Assembly: GCA_014843695.1 (NCBI GenBank)
Contig: CM026402.1
Span: 19,138,396 to 19,202,395 of the forward strand
Length of the DNA: 64,000 nt
Origin: Archivesica marissinica
Taxonomy: Eukaryota; Mollusca; Bivalvia; Venerida; Vesicomyidae
Direction of reading: 5' to 3'
In this document: piece after piece, positions 11,801-22,269 of the stretch
Position numbering within the stretch: position 1 is the stretch's first letter
How the letters are laid out: each line of letters starts with the position of its first letter
Translations under genes and position numbers: made by a program
The notes under the pieces: model-generated
Told to the model about the DNA's origin: nothing
Database searches by the model: none
What the model saw: the letters and a program-made list of their open reading frames with translations, nothing else

Positions 11801-12113
11801 ACATTTGCCTCTAATAAACGCCCCCCCCCAAAAAATTGTTTTGTTCTGTAAAAACATTTGCCTCTAATAAACACCCCCCAAAAAATGTATCCATATTTAA
11901 CTTATTTTGCTTATTACAGGGTTACCTGTTTATCTCGGTTCTTGTTGGCGCTACAAACGAGCTGATGAAGTTGGTGATACAGGCAATCAGGAATGACTTG
12001 GCCAGTAGAAACCCGGTACACATTACCCTGGCACTGCAATGTGTAGCCAACATCGGTAGTCGAGACATGGCCGAGGGGCTCAGTGTAGATATACCCAAAC
12101 TTCTAGTCTCTGG
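8744..12113 (+). CDS. AP2A: AP-2 complex subunit alpha (alpha-adaptin), N-terminal fragment, three exons
   Basis: The three exons are listed below. They share phases and join into 135 codons that match the N-terminal trunk of alpha-adaptin, the large subunit of the AP-2 clathrin adaptor that acts at the plasma membrane in endocytosis. Recognisable stretches are [35 protein letters not shown] and NDLASRNP. The first exon (with the start codon) is not seen upstream and no exon follows within the 1.1 kb before the satellite. The gene therefore appears truncated, either by distance, by the gap or by partial duplication. Some normally conserved positions differ (GATNEL where NSNSEL is usual; EGLSVDIP where EAFxxEIP is usual), which suggests a diverged paralogue. 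Confidence 0.75.
8840..9124 (-). mobile_element. SINE-C (tRNA-Thr-like head), full length
   Basis: On the minus strand the head reads GTAGTCCAGTGGTAACACGC, then CTGGACTGGTAATCCAG, an anticodon arm with loop CTGGTAA (anticodon GGT, Thr), then the box B region GGTTTGATCCC. The 3' end is CCGGTAGCGACGATAAATAA. Confidence 0.85.
9125..10156. other. Intron of the alpha-adaptin fragment; no recognised element
   Basis: This is mostly unassigned intronic sequence. A minus-strand segment 9405-9469 ([12 protein letters not shown] before GTAATA) looks faintly DCX-like, but its phase does not fit exon 23 directly. Confidence 0.35.
10157..10394 (+). mobile_element. SINE-B, full length
   Basis: The head is GCTGCCCAATTAGCGCAGTG with box B TGTTCGATCCTCGG. 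The body has GGTTTCCTCCCACACGAATG and the tail TGTAAAATAAATAAAGTTT. Confidence 0.85.
10575..10760 (-). mobile_element. SINE-C, partial and diverged
   Basis: It carries the body motif GGTTCTTTTTCATGCTCGGT and the head complement AACCTGCGATCCCTGGA. The 3' end is missing. Confidence 0.7.
10838..10980 (+). CDS. AP2A: alpha-adaptin exon (third coding exon)
   Basis: This exon has 143 bases, completes the Gly codon split from the previous exon and ends in phase 0 at a GTAAGT donor. It encodes [20 protein letters not shown], then [20 protein letters not shown] and KYTEKQI, the most conserved stretch of alpha-adaptin. The acceptor AGCAG lacks a long pyrimidine run. Confidence 0.85.
10981..11919. other. 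Alpha-adaptin intron with a small duplication
   Basis: A 48-base unit containing TTTGCCTCTAATAAACGCCC occurs twice (11778-11880), and diverged relatives occur around 11050-11160 (TAATAAACGTCC). They belong to a dispersed repeat. No further exon. Confidence 0.5.
11920..12113 (+). CDS. AP2A: alpha-adaptin exon (fourth coding exon)
   Basis: This exon has 194 bases with acceptor ATTACAG and donor GTGAGT. It encodes [19 protein letters not shown], then [20 protein letters not shown] and IPKLLVSG, ending with two bases of a split Gly codon. A duplicated 48-bp unit (11778-11880) lies just upstream in the intron. Confidence 0.82.
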
Positions 12114-12201
12114 GTGAGTTGTATGGTAGTACTGTGTAATCCTATAGAACTAGACATTGACAATAGGGAGTTTTTTGAATTTCAGGAATGTAACTCATTA
12201 A

Positions 12202-12428
12202 TACAAATTTATTTTAGCTCGATTGCGAAACAAGTTCTTACAACTTATATTAATCACTCTCGAGACCTCATTCCTGATGGAATCCATCGCAACGAGGGAG
12301 AGAGGAGGCAATATGGAATTTAAATGCCTTGCCTAAGGGTACAATCGTAACTGATCCAGCGGAGGCTCGAACTCCGGGCCTTTCGCACCTGAAGCGAACA
12401 CGTTACTACTGCGCTATTACGACTTCCA
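12202..12428 (-). mobile_element. SINE-A, full length
   Basis: The tail complement ACAAATTTATTTTAGCTCGA is at the left and the head complement ACTGCGCTATTACGACTTCC at the right. It lies 88 bases downstream of the last alpha-adaptin exon. Confidence 0.82.
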
Positions 12429-12572
12429 CCAGGAATGGGTTGGAGACCCGACACAGCCATGTATTCTAATATATTTTCTATATATACATGTATAAACTTG
12501 GTAGGAATTCACGTAAGACCACTCTTGGAGACTGTTGTTGTTCTTGGAAATCTCACTCTGGATCAAACTGTA

Positions 12573-12780
12573 GCATGTGGTTAGCACGCTCACTTCTCAC
12601 CAATGTAACCAGGTTCAATCCTCGGGTAGTATACGATGGTCGTCAGATCGGACAGGTGGGTTTTCTCTGGGTAATCCGATTTTTCCTCCCACACCACTGA
12701 CCATACATACTCTTTCATTCACGCCAACGTGAGTTATTCATGTAAGTTGTTAAAGCTTGTTTCGTAATAAAGGTTTTTTT
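12573..12780 (+). mobile_element. SINE-B, head-truncated
   Basis: It runs from GTGGTTAGCACGCTCAC through TTCAATCCTCGG and GGTGGGTTTTCTCTGGGTA to TAAAGCTTGTTTCG. It is diverged. Confidence 0.7.
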
Positions 12781-13239
12781 TAAACTGTAGCATATTAATA
12801 CTATGAACCGTTTCGCTCGGCCGGAACTTGGAAAAGAAACAAGACAGGCCACAGTTATTGTGATATTTGTCAAGCATAGAATGTAAATCGCTGAGTAATT
12901 AGTAATTCGAAAACAAACGACTGAATAATAACCTTGTCAACAGTCAACTCCGCCCTCTTCCCTGGGTCGATTCAATACTGCAAATCAAATCCCCCGATTT
13001 CTTCATTTGGAAAAACCTTGCTGCTATATTGCAAATGATCTCACTTCATTTGATATTATTTATCACACAAATGTATGCAGCTTATCTAATGGTGAGACCT
13101 ATTGTCCAGACAATACGATAATGGAAAATAGATTTAGCAGAGCATTTCTAACGTTGTAATCTCATATATGTGCCTCATTTTCTTCAGGATATTAGTAATA
13201 AAAGCCATTATGTGACTTAAGCTAGATGTAGACTTTGGA
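12781..13239. other. No gene recognised
   Basis: This is the stretch between the alpha-adaptin fragment and the 51-bp array. I looked for the next alpha-adaptin exon (plus) and the next DCDC1 exon (minus) and found neither. Confidence 0.45.
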
Positions 13240-16200
13240 TAGTCTGTCTGGGCTGCCTTGGCTTAGCTAGACAGACACTTAGTATAGCTAGTCATACACT
13301 TTGGATACATATAGTCTACCTGGGCTGCCTTGGCTTAGCTAGACAGACACTTAGTATAGCTAGTCATACACTTAGTATAGCTAGTCATACACTTAGTATA
13401 GCTAGTCATACACTTTGGATACATATAGTCTACCTGGGCTGCCTTGACTTAGCTAGACAGACACTTGGTATAGCTAGTCATACACTTTGGATACATATAG
13501 TTTGTCTGGGCTGCCTTGGCTTAGCTAGACAGACACTTAGTATAGCTAGTCATACACTTTGGATACATATAGTCTACCTGGGCTGCCTTGGCGTAGCTAG
13601 ACAGACACTTGGTATAGCTAGACAGACACTTAGTATAGCTAGTCATACACTTAGTATAGCTAGACAGACACTTAGTATAGCTAGACAGACACTTAGTATA
13701 GCTAGACAGACACTTAGTATAGCTAGACAGACACTTAGTATAGCTAGACAGACACTTAGTATAGCTAGACAGACACTTAGTATAGCTAGTCATACACTTT
13801 ATATAGCTAGACAGACACTTTGGATACATATAGTCTGTCTGGGCTGCCTTGGCTTAGCTAGACGGACACTTAGTATAGCTAGACAGACACGTAGTATAGC
13901 TAGACATACACTTTGTATAGCTAGTCATACACTTAGTATAGCTAGTCATACACTTAGTATAGCTAGTCATACACTAGCTAGTCATACACTTAGTATAGCT
14001 AGTCATACACTTTGTATAGCTAGTCATACACTTTGGATACATATAGTCTGTCTGGGCTGCCTTGGCTTAGCTAGACAGACACTTAGTATAGCTAGTCATA
14101 CACTTTGGATACATATAGTCTGTCTGGGCTGCCTTGGCTTAGCTAGACAGACACTTAGTATAGCTAGTCATACACTTTGGATACATATAGTCTGTCTGGG
14201 CTGCCTTGGCTTAGCTAGACATACACTTTGGATACATATAGTCTGTCTGGGCTGCCTTGGCTTAGCTAGTCATACACTTTGGATACATATAGTCTGTCTG
14301 GGCTGCCTTGGCTTAGCTAGTCATACACTTTGGATACATATAGTCTGTCTGGGCTGCCTTGGCTTAGCTAGTCATACACTTTGGATACATATAGTCTGTC
14401 TGGGCTGCCTTGGCTTAGCTAGACATACACTTTGGATACATATAGTCTGTCTGGGCTGCCTTGGCTTAGCTAGTCATACACTTTGGATACATATAGTCTG
14501 TCTGGGCTGCCTTGGCTTAGCTAGACATACACTTTGGATACATATAGTCTGTCTGGGCTGCCTTGGCTTAGCTAGTCATACACTTTGGATACATATAGTC
14601 TGTCTGGGCTGCCTTGGCTTAGCTAGTCATACACTTTGGATACATATAGTCTGTCTGGGCTGCCTTGGCTTAGCTAGTCATACACTTTGGATACATATAG
14701 TCTGTCTGGGCTGCCTTGGCTTGGCTAGTCATACACTTTGGATACATATAGTCTGTCTGGGCTGCCTTGGCTTGGCTAGACATACACTTTGGATACATAT
14801 AGTCTGTCTGGGCTGCCTTGGCTTGGCTAGACATACACTTTGGATACATATAGTCTGTCTGGGCTGCCTTGGCTTAGCTAGACATACACTTTGGATACAT
14901 ATAGTCTGTCTGGGCTGCCTTGGCTTAGCTAGACATACACTTTGGATACATATAGTCTGTCTGGGCTGCCTTGGCTTAGCTAGACATACACTTTGGATAC
15001 ATATAGTCTGTCTGGGCTGCCTTGGCTTGGCTAGACATACACTTTGGATACATATAGTCTGTCTGGGCTGCCTTGGCTTAGCTAGACATACACTTTGGAT
15101 ACATATAGTCTACCTGGGCTGCCTTGGCTTAGCTAGACATACACTTTGGGTACATATGTCTGTCTGGGCTGCCTTGGCTAGACAGACACTTTGGATACAT
15201 ATAGTCTGTCTGGGCTGCCTTGGCTTGGCTAGACATACACTTTGGTACATATAGTCTACCTGGGCTGCCTTGGCTTGGCTAGACAGACACTTTGGATACA
15301 TATAGTCTGTCTGGGCTGCCTTGGCTTAGCTAGACAGACACTTTGGGTACATATAGTCTACCTGGGCTGCCTTGGCTTGGCTAGACAGACACTTTGGATA
15401 CATATAGTCTGTCTGGGCTGCCTTGGCTTGGCTAGACAGACACTTTGGGTACATATAGTCTACCTGGGCTGCCTTGGCTTAGCTAGACAGACACTTTGGG
15501 TACATATAGTCTACCTGGGCTGCCTTGGCTTAGCTAGTCATACACTTTGGATACATATAGTCTGTCTGGGCTGCCTTGGCTTAGCTAGACATACACTTTG
15601 GATACATATAGTCTGTCTGGGCTGCCTTGGCTTGGCTAGACAGACACTTTGGATACATATAGTCTGTCTGGGCTGCCTTGGCTTGGCTAGACATACACTT
15701 TGGGTACATATAGTCTGTCTGGGCTGCCTTGGCTTGGCTAGACAGACACTTTGGATACATATAGTCTGTCTGGGCTGCCTTGGCTTGGCTAGACAAACAC
15801 TTTGGGTACATATAGTCTGTCTGGGCTGCCTTGGCTTGGCTAGACATACACTTTGGATACATATAGTCTGTCTGGGCTGCCTTGGCTTGGCTAGACATAC
15901 ACTTTGGATACATATAGTCTGTCTGGGCTGCCTTGGCTTGGCTAGACATACACTTTGGGTACATATAGTCTGTCTGGGCTGCCTTGGCTTGGCTAGACAT
16001 ACACTTTGGATACATATAGTCTGTCTGGGCTGCCTTGGCTTGGCTAGACATACACTTTGGGTACATATAGTCTCTGGGCTCCTTGGCTTGGCTAGACAGA
16101 CACTTTGGATACATATAGTCTGTCTGGGCTGCCTTGGCTTGGCTAGACATACACTTTGGGTACATATAGTCTGCCTGGGCTGCCTTGGCTTAGCTAGACA

Positions 16201-16693
16201 TACACTTTGGATACATATAGTCTGTCTGGGCTGCCTTGGCTTGGCTAGACATACACTTTGGATACATATAGTCTGTCTGGGCTGCCTTGGCTTGGCTAGA
16301 CATACACTTTGGATACATATAGTCCTGGGCTGCCTTGGCTTGCTAGACAGACACTTGGTACATATAGTCTGTCTGGGCTGCCTTGGCTTGGCTAGACATA
16401 CACTTTGGATACATATAGTCTGTCTGGGCTGCCTTGGCTTGGCTAGACATACACTTTGGATACATATAGTCTGTCTGGGCTGCCTTGGCTTGGCTAGACA
16501 GACACTTTGGATACATATAGTCTGTCTGGGCTGCCTTGGCTTGGCTAGACATACACTTTGGATACATATAGTCTGTCTGGGCTGCCTTGGCTTGGCTAGA
16601 CAGACACTTTGGATACATATAGTCTGTCTGGGCTGCCTTGGCTTAGCTAGACAGACACTTTGGGTACATATAGTCTACCTGGGCTGCCTTGGC
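13240..16693. repeat. 51-bp tandem array with 21-bp sub-array
   Basis: The main unit is TAGCTAGACATACACTTTGG, ATACATATAGTCTGTCTGGG, CTGCCTTGGCT (51 bp). The left part (13300-14100) mixes in 21-bp units (TAGCTAGACAGACACTTAGT+A), which look like deletions of the 51-bp unit. It runs into the first gap. Long open frames arise because 51 is a multiple of three. Confidence 0.95.
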
Positions 16694-17693
16694 NNNNNNN
16701 NNNNNNNNNNNNNNNNNNNNNNNNNNNNNNNNNNNNNNNNNNNNNNNNNNNNNNNNNNNNNNNNNNNNNNNNNNNNNNNNNNNNNNNNNNNNNNNNNNNN
16801 NNNNNNNNNNNNNNNNNNNNNNNNNNNNNNNNNNNNNNNNNNNNNNNNNNNNNNNNNNNNNNNNNNNNNNNNNNNNNNNNNNNNNNNNNNNNNNNNNNNN
16901 NNNNNNNNNNNNNNNNNNNNNNNNNNNNNNNNNNNNNNNNNNNNNNNNNNNNNNNNNNNNNNNNNNNNNNNNNNNNNNNNNNNNNNNNNNNNNNNNNNNN
17001 NNNNNNNNNNNNNNNNNNNNNNNNNNNNNNNNNNNNNNNNNNNNNNNNNNNNNNNNNNNNNNNNNNNNNNNNNNNNNNNNNNNNNNNNNNNNNNNNNNNN
17101 NNNNNNNNNNNNNNNNNNNNNNNNNNNNNNNNNNNNNNNNNNNNNNNNNNNNNNNNNNNNNNNNNNNNNNNNNNNNNNNNNNNNNNNNNNNNNNNNNNNN
17201 NNNNNNNNNNNNNNNNNNNNNNNNNNNNNNNNNNNNNNNNNNNNNNNNNNNNNNNNNNNNNNNNNNNNNNNNNNNNNNNNNNNNNNNNNNNNNNNNNNNN
17301 NNNNNNNNNNNNNNNNNNNNNNNNNNNNNNNNNNNNNNNNNNNNNNNNNNNNNNNNNNNNNNNNNNNNNNNNNNNNNNNNNNNNNNNNNNNNNNNNNNNN
17401 NNNNNNNNNNNNNNNNNNNNNNNNNNNNNNNNNNNNNNNNNNNNNNNNNNNNNNNNNNNNNNNNNNNNNNNNNNNNNNNNNNNNNNNNNNNNNNNNNNNN
17501 NNNNNNNNNNNNNNNNNNNNNNNNNNNNNNNNNNNNNNNNNNNNNNNNNNNNNNNNNNNNNNNNNNNNNNNNNNNNNNNNNNNNNNNNNNNNNNNNNNNN
17601 NNNNNNNNNNNNNNNNNNNNNNNNNNNNNNNNNNNNNNNNNNNNNNNNNNNNNNNNNNNNNNNNNNNNNNNNNNNNNNNNNNNNNNNNNNNNN
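16694..17693. other. Assembly gap (1000 N)
   Basis: This is a fixed-size placeholder. The left flank is the 51-bp array and the right flank a different 27-bp array, so the true content and length are unknown and exons could be hidden here. Confidence 0.98.
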
Positions 17694-18766
17694 TTATCTT
17701 CATGTCAACAAATGACAGCATTATCTTCATGTCAACAAATGACAGCATTATCTTCATGTCAACAAATGACAGCATTATCTTCATGTCAACAAATGACAGC
17801 ATTATCTTCATGTCAACACATGACAGCATTATCTTCATGTCAACAAATGACAGCATTATCTTCATGTCAACAAATGACAGTATTATCTTCATGTCAACAA
17901 ATGACAGCATTATCTTCATGTCAACAAATGACAGCATTATCTTCATGTCAACAAATGACAGCATTATCTTCATGTCAACAAATGACAGCATTATCTTCAT
18001 GTCAACACATGACAGCATTATCTTCATGTCAACACATGACAGCATTATCTTCATGTCAACAAATGACAGCATTATCTTCATGTCAACAAATGACAGCATT
18101 ATCTTCATGTCAACAAATGACAGCATTATCTTCATGTCAACAAATGACAGCATTATCTTCATGTCAACAAATGACAGCATTAACTTCATGTCAACAAATG
18201 ACAGCATTATCTTCATGTCAACAAATGACAGCATTATCTTCATGTCAACAAATGACAGCATTATCTTCATGTCAACAAATGACAGCATTATCTTCATGTC
18301 AACAAATGACAGCATTATCTTCATGTCAACAAATGACAGCATTATCTTCATGTCAACAAATGACAGCATTATCTTCATGTCAACAAATGACAGCATTATC
18401 TTCATGTCAACAAATGACAGCATTATCTTCATGTCAACAAATGACAGCATTATCTTCATGTCAACAAATGACAGCATTATCTTCATGTCAACAAATGACA
18501 GCATTATCTTCATGTCAACAAATGACAGCATTATCTTCATGTCAACAAATGACAGCATTATCTTCATGTCAACAAATGACAGCATTATCTTCATGTCAAC
18601 AAATGACAGCATTATCTTCATGTCAACAAATGACAGCATTATCTTCATGTCAACAAATGACAGCATTATCTTCATGTCAACAAATGACAGCATTATCTTC
18701 ATGTCAACAAATGACAGCATTATCTTCATGTCAACAAATGACAGCATTATCTTCATGTCAACAAAT
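17694..18766. repeat. 27-bp tandem array
   Basis: The unit is TTATCTTCATGTCAACAAAT plus GACAGCA, about 40 nearly identical units; rare variants are AACACATG and TTAACTTC. It is open in several frames because of its length. Confidence 0.95.
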
Positions 18767-18807
18767 GTTAACTGAATTTCATTTCTGATATAATAATTTC
18801 TGAACAA

Positions 18808-21800
18808 CAGTATATATCAGTAATTTATGCACAGTATATATCAGTAATTTATGCACAGTATATATCAGTAATTTATGCACAGTATATATCAGTAATTTAT
18901 GCACAGTATATATCAGTAATTTATGCACAGTATATATCAGTAATTTATGCACAGTATATATCAGTAATTTATGCACAATATATATCAGTAATTTATGCAC
19001 AGTATATATCAGTAATTTATGCACAGTATATATCAGTAATTTATGCACAGTATATATCAGTAATTTATGCACAGTATATATCAGTAATTTATGCACAGTA
19101 TATATCAGTAATTTATGCACAGTATATATCAGTAATTTATGCACAGTATATATCAGTAATTTATGCACAGTATTTATCTGTATTTATGACAGTATATATC
19201 AGTAATTTATGACATTTATCGTATTTATGACAGTATATATCAGTAATTTATGCACAGTATATATCAGTAATTTATGCACAGTATATATCAGTAATTTATG
19301 CACAGTATATATCAGTAATTTATGCACAGTATATATCAGTAATTTATGCACAGTATATATCAGTAATTTATGCACAGTATATATCAGTAATTTATGCACA
19401 GTGTTTATCTGTAGTTTATGCACAGTATATATCAGTAATTTATGCACAGTATATATCAGTAATTTATGCACAGTATATATCAGTAATTTATGCACAGTTT
19501 TTGTTTTGGTTTTTTTGGTTGTATTTATGCACAGTATTTGTATTTATGACAGTTTTTGTTTTATGCCAGTATATATCAGTAATTTATGCACAGTATATAT
19601 CAGTATTTATGCACAGTATATATCAGTATTTATGCACAGTATATATCAGTATTTATGCACAGTTTTGTTTTTGGTTTTGTTTTTGGTTTTGTTTTTGCAC
19701 AGTATATATCAGTATTTATGCACAGTATATATCAGTATTTATGCACAGTATATATCAGTAATTTATGCACAGTGTTTATCTGTAGTTTATGCACAGTATA
19801 TATCAGTAATTTATGCACAGTATATATCAGTAATTTATGCACAGGTTTTGTTTTTGGTTTTGTTTTGGTTTTGTTTTACAGTTTATCGTATTTATGCACA
19901 GTATATATCAGTAATTTATGCACAGTATATATCAGTAATTTATGCACAGTATATATCAGTAATTTATGCACAGTATATATCAGTAATTTATGCACAGTAT
20001 ATATCAGTAATTTATGCACAGTGTTTATCTGTAGTTTATGCACAGTATATATCAGTAATTTATGCACAGTATATATCAGTAATTTATGCACAGTATATAT
20101 CAGTAATTTATGCACAGTATATATCAGTAATTTATGCACAGTATATATCAGTAATTTATGCACAGTGTTTATCTGTAGTTTATGCACAGTATATATCAGT
20201 AATTTATGCACAGTATATATCAGTAATTTATGCACAGTATATATCAGTAATTTATGCACAGTATATATCAGTAATTTATGCACAGTTTATCTGTAGTTTA
20301 TGCACAGTATATATCAGTAATTATGCACAGTATATATCAGTAATTTATGCACAGTATATATCAGTAATTTATGCACAGTATATATCAGTAATTTATGCAC
20401 AGTATATATCAGTAATTTATGCACAGTGTTTATCTGTAGTTTATGCACAGTATATATCAGTAATTTATGCACAGTATATATCAGTAATTTATGCACAGTA
20501 TATATCAGTAATTTATGCACAGTATATATCAGTAATTTATGCACAGTATATATCAGTAATTTAGGCACAGTATATATCAGTAATGTATGCACAGTATATA
20601 TCAGTAATTTATGCACAGTATATATCAGTAATTTATGCACAGTATATATCAGTAATTTATGCACAGTATATATCAGTAATTTATGCACAGTGTTTATCTG
20701 TAGTTTATGCACAGTATATATCAGTAATTTATGCACAGTGTTTATCTGTAGTTTATGCACAGTATTTATATGTAGTTTATGCACAGTGTTTATCTGTAGT
20801 TTATGCACAGTATTTATATGTAGTTTATGCACAGTGTTTATCTGTAGCTTATGCACAATATTTATATGTAGTTTATGCACAGTGTTTATCTGTAGTTTAT
20901 GCAAAGTATTTATATGTAGTTTATGCACTATTTATATGTAGTTTATGCACAGTGTGTATCTGTAGTTTATACAAATTTATTTTAGCTCGATTGCGAAACA
21001 AGTTCTTTCAACTTATATTAATCACTCTCGAGACCTCATTCCTGATGGAATCCATCGCCACGAGGGAGAGAGAAGAGGCAACGTGAAATTTAAATGCCTT
21101 GCCTAAGGGCACAATCGTAACGGCTCCAGCGGGGCTCGAACTCCGGACCTTTTCGCACCTGAAGCGAACGCGCATCCACTGCGCTATCACGACTTCCATC
21201 ATAGTTTATGCACAGTATATATCAGTAGTTTATGCACAGTGTTTATCTGTAGTTTATGCACAGTATTTATATGTAGTTTATGCACAGTGTTTATCTGTAG
21301 TTTATGCACAGTACTTACCTGTAGTTTATGCACAGTGTTTATCTGTAGTTTATGCACAGTATTTATTTGTAGTTTATGTACAGTGTTTATCTGTAGTTTA
21401 TGCACAGTATTTATATGTAGTTTATGCACAGTGTTTATCTGTAGTTTATGCACAGTGTTTATCTGTAGTTTATACACAGTGTTTATCTGTAGTTTATGCA
21501 CAGTATTTATATGTAGTTTATGTACAGTGTTTATCTTTAGTTTATGCACAGTACTTACCTGTAATGTATGCACAGTGTTTATCTGTAGTTTATGCACAGT
21601 GTTTATCTGTAGTTTATACACAGTGTTTATCTGTAGTTTATGCACAGTATTTATATGTAGTTTATGCAGTGTTTATCTGTAGTTTATGCACAGTGTTTAT
21701 CTGTAGTTTATGCACAGTATTTATATGTAGTTTATGCACAGTGTTTATCTGTAGTTTATGCACAGTATTTATATGTAGTTTATGCACAGTATTTATATGT

Positions 21801-22150
21801 AGTTTATGCACAGTGTTTATCTGTAGTTTATGCACAGTATTTATATGTAGTTTATGCACAGTATTTATCTATAGTTTATGCACAGTAATTACCTGTAGCT
21901 TATGCACAGTATTTATATGTAGTTTATGCACAGTATTTATATGTAGTTTATGCACAGTGTTTATATGTAGTTTATGCACAGTATTTATATGTAGTTTATG
22001 CACAGTATTTATCTATAGTTTATGCACAGTAATTACCTGTAGCTTATGCACAGTATTTATATGTAGTTTATGCACAGTATTTATCTATAGTTTATGCACA
22101 GTAATTACCTGTAGCTTATGCACAGTAATTACCTGTAATTTATGCACAGT
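18808..22150. repeat. 24-bp tandem array starting at the DCDC1-like exon 23 donor
   Basis: The left part (about 18808-20740) is CAGTATATATCAGTAATTTA+TGCA. The right part (about 20740-22150) is CAGTGTTTATCTGTAGTTTA+TGCA and variants. The rightmost units read, on the minus strand, ACTGTGCATAAATTACAG then GTAATT: the end of exon 23 and its donor. GTTTT-rich blocks interrupt it at 19495-19530, 19664-19700 and 19848-19880, and a SINE at 20970-21198. Confidence 0.93.
20970..21198 (-). mobile_element. SINE-A inserted in the 24-bp array
   Basis: This is a complete copy: tail complement ACAAATTTATTTTAGCTCGA, head complement GCGCTATCACGACTTCC. The array motif TAGTTTAT is present on both sides, consistent with a target-site duplication. 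Confidence 0.88.
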
Positions 22151-22269
22151 GTCATGTTTCTCCTGTTCCTGCGATGTAGGCTCGTCCCAGTGGCCCTCCA
22201 CCACAACTGGTTTATTGCTGTTCTTTGTACCCTTGTATTCTCCTGGACTGAGCTCATCAAGTCTCCGAC
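22133..22269 (-). CDS. DCDC1: DCDC1-like exon 23 (last exon found)
   Basis: This exon has 137 bases, phase 1 in and phase 0 out. Acceptor TTGGTAG, donor GTAATT. It encodes RRLDELSPGEYKGTKNSNK, then EGHWDEPTSQEQEKHD and the end TVHKLQ. That last hexapeptide and the donor are one unit of the 24-bp array that fills the next 3.3 kb. The next exon was not found; it may lie in the gap or left of 13.2 kb. Confidence 0.78.

Noticed and set aside
15242..18775. Open frame of 1177 codons across the 51-bp array, gap and 27-bp array
   Set aside because: Unit lengths are multiples of three, and N was read as open; the frame has no start context, complexity or domain and is open on both strands.
19209..20564. 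Long open frame in the 24-bp array (YISNLCTV repeats)
   Set aside because: A by-product of a 24-bp unit; only the segment joined to exon 23 has a coding argument.
13240..22150. Possible CRISPR array because of regular repeats
   Set aside because: Units are contiguous without unique spacers and the DNA is eukaryotic.
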